Positions 5,672 through 8,550 of a DNA stretch of 8,550 bases are shown in pieces. The stretch is taken from NCBI GenBank assembly GCA_902782915.1, contig CACZOV010000148.1, positions 1 through 8,550 on the forward strand. The letters are read 5' to 3'. Positions within the stretch are counted from its first letter, which is position 1. Each line of letters starts with the position of its first letter. A program made the translations under genes and the position numbers. Below the pieces are notes generated by a model. That model was not told the DNA's origin and ran no database searches. It was given only the letters and a program-made list of their open reading frames with translations. The DNA comes from an uncultured Erysipelotrichaceae bacterium (GTDB taxonomy: Bacteria; Bacillota_I; Bacilli_A; RF39; UBA660).

Positions 5672-6496
5672 TTAAAATACCTTAAATGCACGATAATTAG
5701 ATTTTTTTTCTTTTTTATAAATAGCAACTGTATTCAAATCCTTATCAACTAAAGTCAAATAATCATCTTCTTCATTAATAAAAATAGGATTTCCATTTTT
5801 TACTTTTTTAAGTAATTCATCATCTATTTTTATAACTTTAAAGTCAATTGCATCTTTAATATCGATAATTTGATTACTTATATCACCTATTGTAAATTTT
5901 CCACTTTTAGTTCTAACTAATTCAGTCATTGTACAAGGAATTCCTAGAGTTTTTCCAATATCATCAATTAAACTTCTAATATAACATCCTTTGCTAACCA
6001 AAGCTCTAAATTTAAATTCTTTTTTTTCTAAATCAAAACTAAGAAGTTCTATTTCAAATATTTCTACCTCTCTTTTAGGAAGCTCTACTTCTATATTATT
6101 TCTAGCATATTCATATAATCTTTTTCCATTTACATGAACAGCAGAATAGATCGGCACTACTTGAAAATATTTTTTTTTAAATTTTTTTAATACATCTAAA
6201 AGTTCTTGTTTAGATAAAGAAATATTATCTATTTTATCAACTACTATTCCTGTTATATCTAAAGTATCTGTTAAAAGACCTAATTTTACTGTTGCAATAT
6301 ATTCTTTTTTATCAAGAGTCAATTGATCAAGTATTTTAGTTCCTTTTCCAACCCCAAGAATCATTAATCCTGTTGCAAGAGGATCAAGAGTTCCAGCATG
6401 ACCTACTTTTTTAATATTTAAATTTTTAGAGACTTGATTTACCAAGTCTCTACTTGTTATGCCTTTTTCTTTATTTACTAATAAAATTCCATCCAT
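5672..6496 (-). CDS. truB: tRNA pseudouridine(55) synthase TruB
   Basis: Isomerises U55 in the T loop of tRNAs to pseudouridine, in the cytoplasm. The 274 residues open with DGILLVNKEKGITSRDLV and carry the family signature KKVGHAGTLDPLATGLMILGVGKGTK. The catalytic aspartate is Asp38, in GTLDPLA. Further family segments are YSAVHVNGKRLYEYAR (the usual PPxFSAxKxxGxRxYxxAR region) and VSKGCYIRSLIDDIGKTLG. A short PUA-like tail ends the protein. Length is somewhat short but within the Bacilli range. Its ATG overlaps the TAA of the preceding NlpC/P60 gene by one base (TAATG) and has no convincing ribosome site of its own, so it is probably translated by coupling. The usual partners rbfA or ribF are not adjacent here. 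Confidence 0.96.
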   Translation of the reverse strand: MDGILLVNKEKGITSRDLVNQVSKNLNIKKVGHAGTLDPLATGLMILGVGKGTKILDQLTLDKKEYIATVKLGLLTDTLDITGIVVDKIDNISLSKQELLDVLKKFKKKYFQVVPIYSAVHVNGKRLYEYARNNIEVELPKREVEIFEIELLSFDLEKKEFKFRALVSKGCYIRSLIDDIGKTLGIPCTMTELVRTKSGKFTIGDISNQIIDIKDAIDFKVIKIDDELLKKVKNGNPIFINEEDDYLTLVDKDLNTVAIYKKEKKSNYRAFKVF

Positions 6497-7659
6497 TATT
6501 TAAACCCATTCCATAAGTTTGAACTTTTTTGATATTCACTATAAAAGTTATCCATTAAAACAATATATTCGAATCCTTCACTTTTATTTTGATACTTGAG
6601 TTCTGTAATAACAAGTCCAAAATCATATCCTTTTTCTTCAGCTATTTTAAAACTATTATTATTTACTTCAACAACCATTGCAACATGACCATCTTTAGTT
6701 GCAAGATCACCTGGTTTAATTTTTCCTTTAGCATCTCCTAAAGTAACACTTGAAACCCTTATTCCACCAAGACTATTAAAGACATTGCTTGTTGTTGGCA
6801 CTACTAATTTTTGACTAGAAGATCCTGTATAATAGCCACCATTATAAATAGCCCAAGTTATAAAACCACTACAATCAATTCCAAATGGATATGTTTGACC
6901 ATTTCTTTGCTTATCAGTACCTCCAAAATCCATTTTTACCTGACATCCCCAACTATCAGGTACTCCCATAAAATTATCTTGAGTATCCTCGAAACTAGTA
7001 TATTGACCATTTGAAAGATATCCATGATATCCATGAAAATGTCCACCTGACCAGAAATATGGAATATGTACATCTATTTGACTTGATAAGTATATTGCTG
7101 CTGCAACTACTCCTTCTCTTGTTTTATATCCAGCTGTTCTAATATTATTATATAGTCCTGTATTATAGCGACTTCCACTTCCACATTGAATAAGATTACC
7201 ACTATCAGCACTATTTCCTAATACAAGAGCATTTTTACTACTATTATACTTTTCACGTATGACTGCAACTCTTTGTTCATATCGACTTAAACTTACTTTT
7301 TGTTGATCGTTCAAATACTTATCATAATCAGAATCTCTCATACTTTCAATTTCTTTGATGTGTTCTAAATTAGCAAATTCAAGACAAACACCAATTTCAT
7401 CATAAACATCCTGATTAGTTGTTTTTTTTTTTTTTTCAAGAATAACATTTACTATTGTAGGTATTAAAAATACAATAATTGCTGCTATAATTCTATCTTT
7501 TATTTGTTTTTTACCGTCATCCTTTTTAGGATTAATAACTTGTTTATAAATATCAATAGAAGTTCTTATAATTAATATAATTGGTACAATAAATCGAATA
7601 ACATTTAAAAATAATCTACTTAAATAAATAATTCTTAAAAAAAATGGTTGTACGCACAT
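6496..7659 (-). CDS. Two-helix VirB2/TrbC-like membrane module fused to NlpC/P60 cysteine hydrolase
   Basis: The 387-residue protein has a two-part layout. Residues 8-76 hold two membrane helices (about 11-32 and 56-74) joined by a charged loop (NPKKDDGKKQIKDR). This pattern resembles stand-alone TrbC/VirB2-like pilin proteins (Mbov_0395 type) of low-GC bacteria. After a KKKK segment comes a linker, then an NlpC/P60 domain (about 180-370). The nucleophile is Cys263 in FGIDCSGFITWA, the base His325 in PGDLATKDGHVAMVV, and a third polar residue is possibly Glu341. NlpC/P60 enzymes cleave peptidoglycan stem peptides. The ATG has GGAG at 7671-7668 with 8-nt spacing and its own promoter upstream; the stop overlaps truB. 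A 15-A run (7436-7422 in coding direction) sits exactly between the two modules. The hydrolase call is firm; the pilin-like label for the N-terminus is by pattern only. Confidence 0.85.
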   Translation of the reverse strand: MCVQPFFLRIIYLSRLFLNVIRFIVPIILIIRTSIDIYKQVINPKKDDGKKQIKDRIIAAIIVFLIPTIVNVILEKKKKTTNQDVYDEIGVCLEFANLEHIKEIESMRDSDYDKYLNDQQKVSLSRYEQRVAVIREKYNSSKNALVLGNSADSGNLIQCGSGSRYNTGLYNNIRTAGYKTREGVVAAAIYLSSQIDVHIPYFWSGGHFHGYHGYLSNGQYTSFEDTQDNFMGVPDSWGCQVKMDFGGTDKQRNGQTYPFGIDCSGFITWAIYNGGYYTGSSSQKLVVPTTSNVFNSLGGIRVSSVTLGDAKGKIKPGDLATKDGHVAMVVEVNNNSFKIAEEKGYDFGLVITELKYQNKSEGFEYIVLMDNFYSEYQKSSNLWNGFK

Positions 7660-7683
7660 ATTATCAACTCCAAACTTAACTTA

Positions 7684-7712
7684 ATTATAACATAAGTTTT
7701 TCTTTATAACAA
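7684..7712 (-). promoter_or_regulatory. Sigma-A promoter of the NlpC/P60-truB unit
   Basis: TTGTTA (7712-7707), 17 nt, then a perfect TATAAT (7689-7684). The -10 box overlaps the stop codon of the upstream membrane-protein gene. Transcription would start near 7677, giving a short leader with the GGAG site at 7671-7668 close to its 5' end. It indicates that the NlpC/P60 gene and truB form a separate two-gene unit. Confidence 0.75.
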
Positions 7713-8368
7713 TAAAAATACATACTTCCCATAATACTTCCAAATAAATTGACAATTAAATCTTTCATAGTATCATTAATTCCTAAATCTAAATATCCAT
7801 CTATAGTAAATAATTCATTCTTATCATAATAAATAACTGTTTTTTCAATATTTTTAAATTTCTTTATTTTACTTTCATTTTTATCATATTTACTTGTATA
7901 AATATTATTTACAAACATATCTTTTTGCATATCAATTTTAAATATATTATCCATCGAATACTCATATATTTCAAATACAGCTCCAACAGTAATTGAAAAA
8001 CAAAATCCTAATGTGATGATAACAATAGTTGGTAAAATAACTTTCTTTTTTCGATAAATTAATAAAATAAAAATAACAGTTATAAATCCTGTTAATGCAT
8101 GCATAATAGTATCCCATAAAGGAATACTTGAATATAATGTATTAAAAAAATAAGTATATAAAATTAAACTACGAATATTTTCAAGAAAAAAAACTTGATA
8201 TACCTTTTTCTTTTTTAAATAAAATATAGTTGAAATAAACGATAATATTATAAATAAAATACTTAGTATAAAATGACTAGAAAATTCTTTTATTATAATA
8301 ATTAAACTTATTATTCTAAGTAAAGTTAAATAACTTATAAAAATATATTTTTTCAAGACAACCACCAT
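7685..8368 (-). CDS. YjdF/DUF2238-like integral membrane protein
   Basis: Up to 227 residues with about six hydrophobic segments. It resembles the uncharacterised YjdF/DUF2238 membrane family through three spaced motifs: WDTIMHALTGF (about 84-94), an FEIYEYSMD segment in the middle, and LGINDTMKDLIVNLFGSIMGS near the C-terminus (the D-T-M-x-D-L...G...G signature). A hydrophilic insertion of about 45 residues rich in Lys/Asp/Asn (about 143-190) separates the second and third motifs. The function of the family is not established. The ATG at 8368 lacks a ribosome site. A TTG at 8356, preceded by GGTGG with 5-nt spacing and giving MKKYIFISYL, is an equally good start. It is the first gene after the tRNA fragment and ends under the promoter of the next gene. 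Confidence 0.75.
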   Translation of the reverse strand: MVVVLKKYIFISYLTLLRIISLIIIIKEFSSHFILSILFIILSFISTIFYLKKKKVYQVFFLENIRSLILYTYFFNTLYSSIPLWDTIMHALTGFITVIFILLIYRKKKVILPTIVIITLGFCFSITVGAVFEIYEYSMDNIFKIDMQKDMFVNNIYTSKYDKNESKIKKFKNIEKTVIYYDKNELFTIDGYLDLGINDTMKDLIVNLFGSIMGSMYFYCYKEKLML

Positions 8369-8427
8369 TATTAGTATTTAAAAATAGTAATTTTTTATAC
8401 GTTTTTAGTACTTTTTATTAATTAAAA
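8369..8427. other. AT-rich gap between membrane-protein gene and tRNA fragment
   Basis: Fifty-nine bases, nearly all A/T, with no open frame. On the minus strand it must hold the promoter of the gene ending at 7685, but no -35/-10 pair stands out; CGTATAAAA and TACTAAT are only vague -10 candidates. No terminator hairpin follows the tRNA 3' end. Confidence 0.5.
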
Positions 8428-8471
8428 TGGTGTTCCCAGTAGGAATCGAACCTACATTTAATCCTTAGGAG
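8428..8471 (-). other. tRNA-Arg(CCU) 3' half: probable integration (att) site
   Basis: Reading the minus strand from 8471, the bases form tRNA positions 32-76. They are the anticodon loop CTCCTAA (anticodon CCT, 8469-8467), the 3' anticodon strand GGATT, a 4-nt variable loop AAAT, a perfect 17-nt T arm (GTAGG-TTCGATT-CCTAC, 8455-8439), the acceptor strand TGGGAAC, discriminator A and encoded CCA (8430-8428). The T loop carries the canonical TTCGATT. Upstream, where AATCC, a D arm and an acceptor GTTCCCA are required, the sequence is unrelated: TCTAT instead of AATCC, and no acceptor partner in the remaining 79 bases. Tyrosine recombinases commonly integrate at anticodon or T loops and leave such a 3' copy at one end of the element. 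By that logic, the intact tRNA and the element lie to the right of this window. Confidence 0.8.
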
Positions 8472-8550
8472 ATAGAAAGTACCAAATTCAAAAATCATTT
8501 TGTTTTTTTAAAATACTTGATTTTATTTATAAAAATCGGAGTTTTTTTTA
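8472..8550. other. Possible terminal segment of an integrated element
   Basis: Seventy-nine AT-rich bases with no recognisable gene. They replace the 5' half of the tRNA, so under the integration model they are the end of the inserted DNA. A weak CAAAA-AUCA-UUUUG hairpin (about 8490-8502) is followed by a T7 run on the plus strand and might be a poor terminator for a gene entering from the left or an accidental AT feature. No integrase or relaxase sequence is visible. Confidence 0.4.

Noticed and set aside
6811..7014. Plus-strand open frame of 67 codons inside the NlpC/P60 gene
   Set aside because: It lies antisense to the catalytic domain, has no ribosome site and no recognisable motif.
8428..8471. 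3' end of tmRNA
   Set aside because: tmRNA acceptor ends are GC-rich and pair with a GGGG-type 5' end; TGGGAAC-ACCA with a CCT anticodon loop fits tRNA-Arg instead.
8428..8550. Complete tRNA gene (including a long-variable-arm tRNA such as Leu or Ser)
   Set aside because: No acceptor 5' strand complementary to TGGGAAC, no D arm and no anticodon 5' strand are found. A TCC-TAA-GGA mini-hairpin could mimic a variable arm, but then no anticodon arm is available; the positions fit a class I tRNA-Arg(CCU) 3' half.

Overview
The window is a very AT-rich, gene-dense piece of a low-GC Firmicutes (Bacilli-type) chromosome. The evidence is Shine-Dalgarno sites of the AGGAGG type, TTGACA/TATAAT promoters, U-tract terminators, an infC-rpmI-rplT operon with a transcription-attenuation leader, and a spoIVFA-spoIVFB-like pair. 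Known Bacilli relatives with such base composition include Erysipelotrichales and uncultured gut RF39-type lineages, but the sequence does not fix the genus. TGA is used as a stop (end of spoIVFB), so this is not the Mycoplasma code. Every gene except punA is on the minus strand, so the minus-strand reading order is right to left.

Right edge (8428-8550): the anticodon loop, T arm, acceptor 3' strand and CCA of a tRNA-Arg(CCU) are present on the minus strand with no matching 5' half. This is the typical scar of site-specific integration into a tRNA gene, so 8472-8550 may be the end of an integrated element that continues beyond the window.

5672-8368: a YjdF/DUF2238-like membrane protein, then a promoter driving a two-gene unit. 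The first gene joins a two-helix VirB2/TrbC-like membrane module to an NlpC/P60 cysteine hydrolase through a run of 15 adenines. The second, overlapping by one base, is truB (tRNA psi55 synthase). 3855-5624: a membrane-anchored surface protein with six bacterial Ig-like (Big_2) domains. It converges on punA (purine nucleoside phosphorylase, plus strand) across a shared bidirectional terminator.

1604-2918: a SpoIVFA-like degenerate M23 protein and a SpoIVFB-like intramembrane metalloprotease, overlapping by 23 nt. In Bacillus these process pro-sigmaK in the mother cell during sporulation. 1-1590: the translation operon. It has a strong promoter, an L20-leader-like attenuator, infC probably starting at a non-canonical AUC, rpmI, rplT with a C-terminal Rho-N/SAP-like extension, a structured leader, and the first 14 codons of rpsB.

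Most of the content is core housekeeping. The unusual points are the tRNA-fragment attachment site, the A15 tract inside the membrane-module/hydrolase fusion, the extended L20, the AUC start of infC, and a foldable leader with two alternative pairings before rpsB. I saw no complete novel defence or mobile system inside the window; any integrated element lies to the right.
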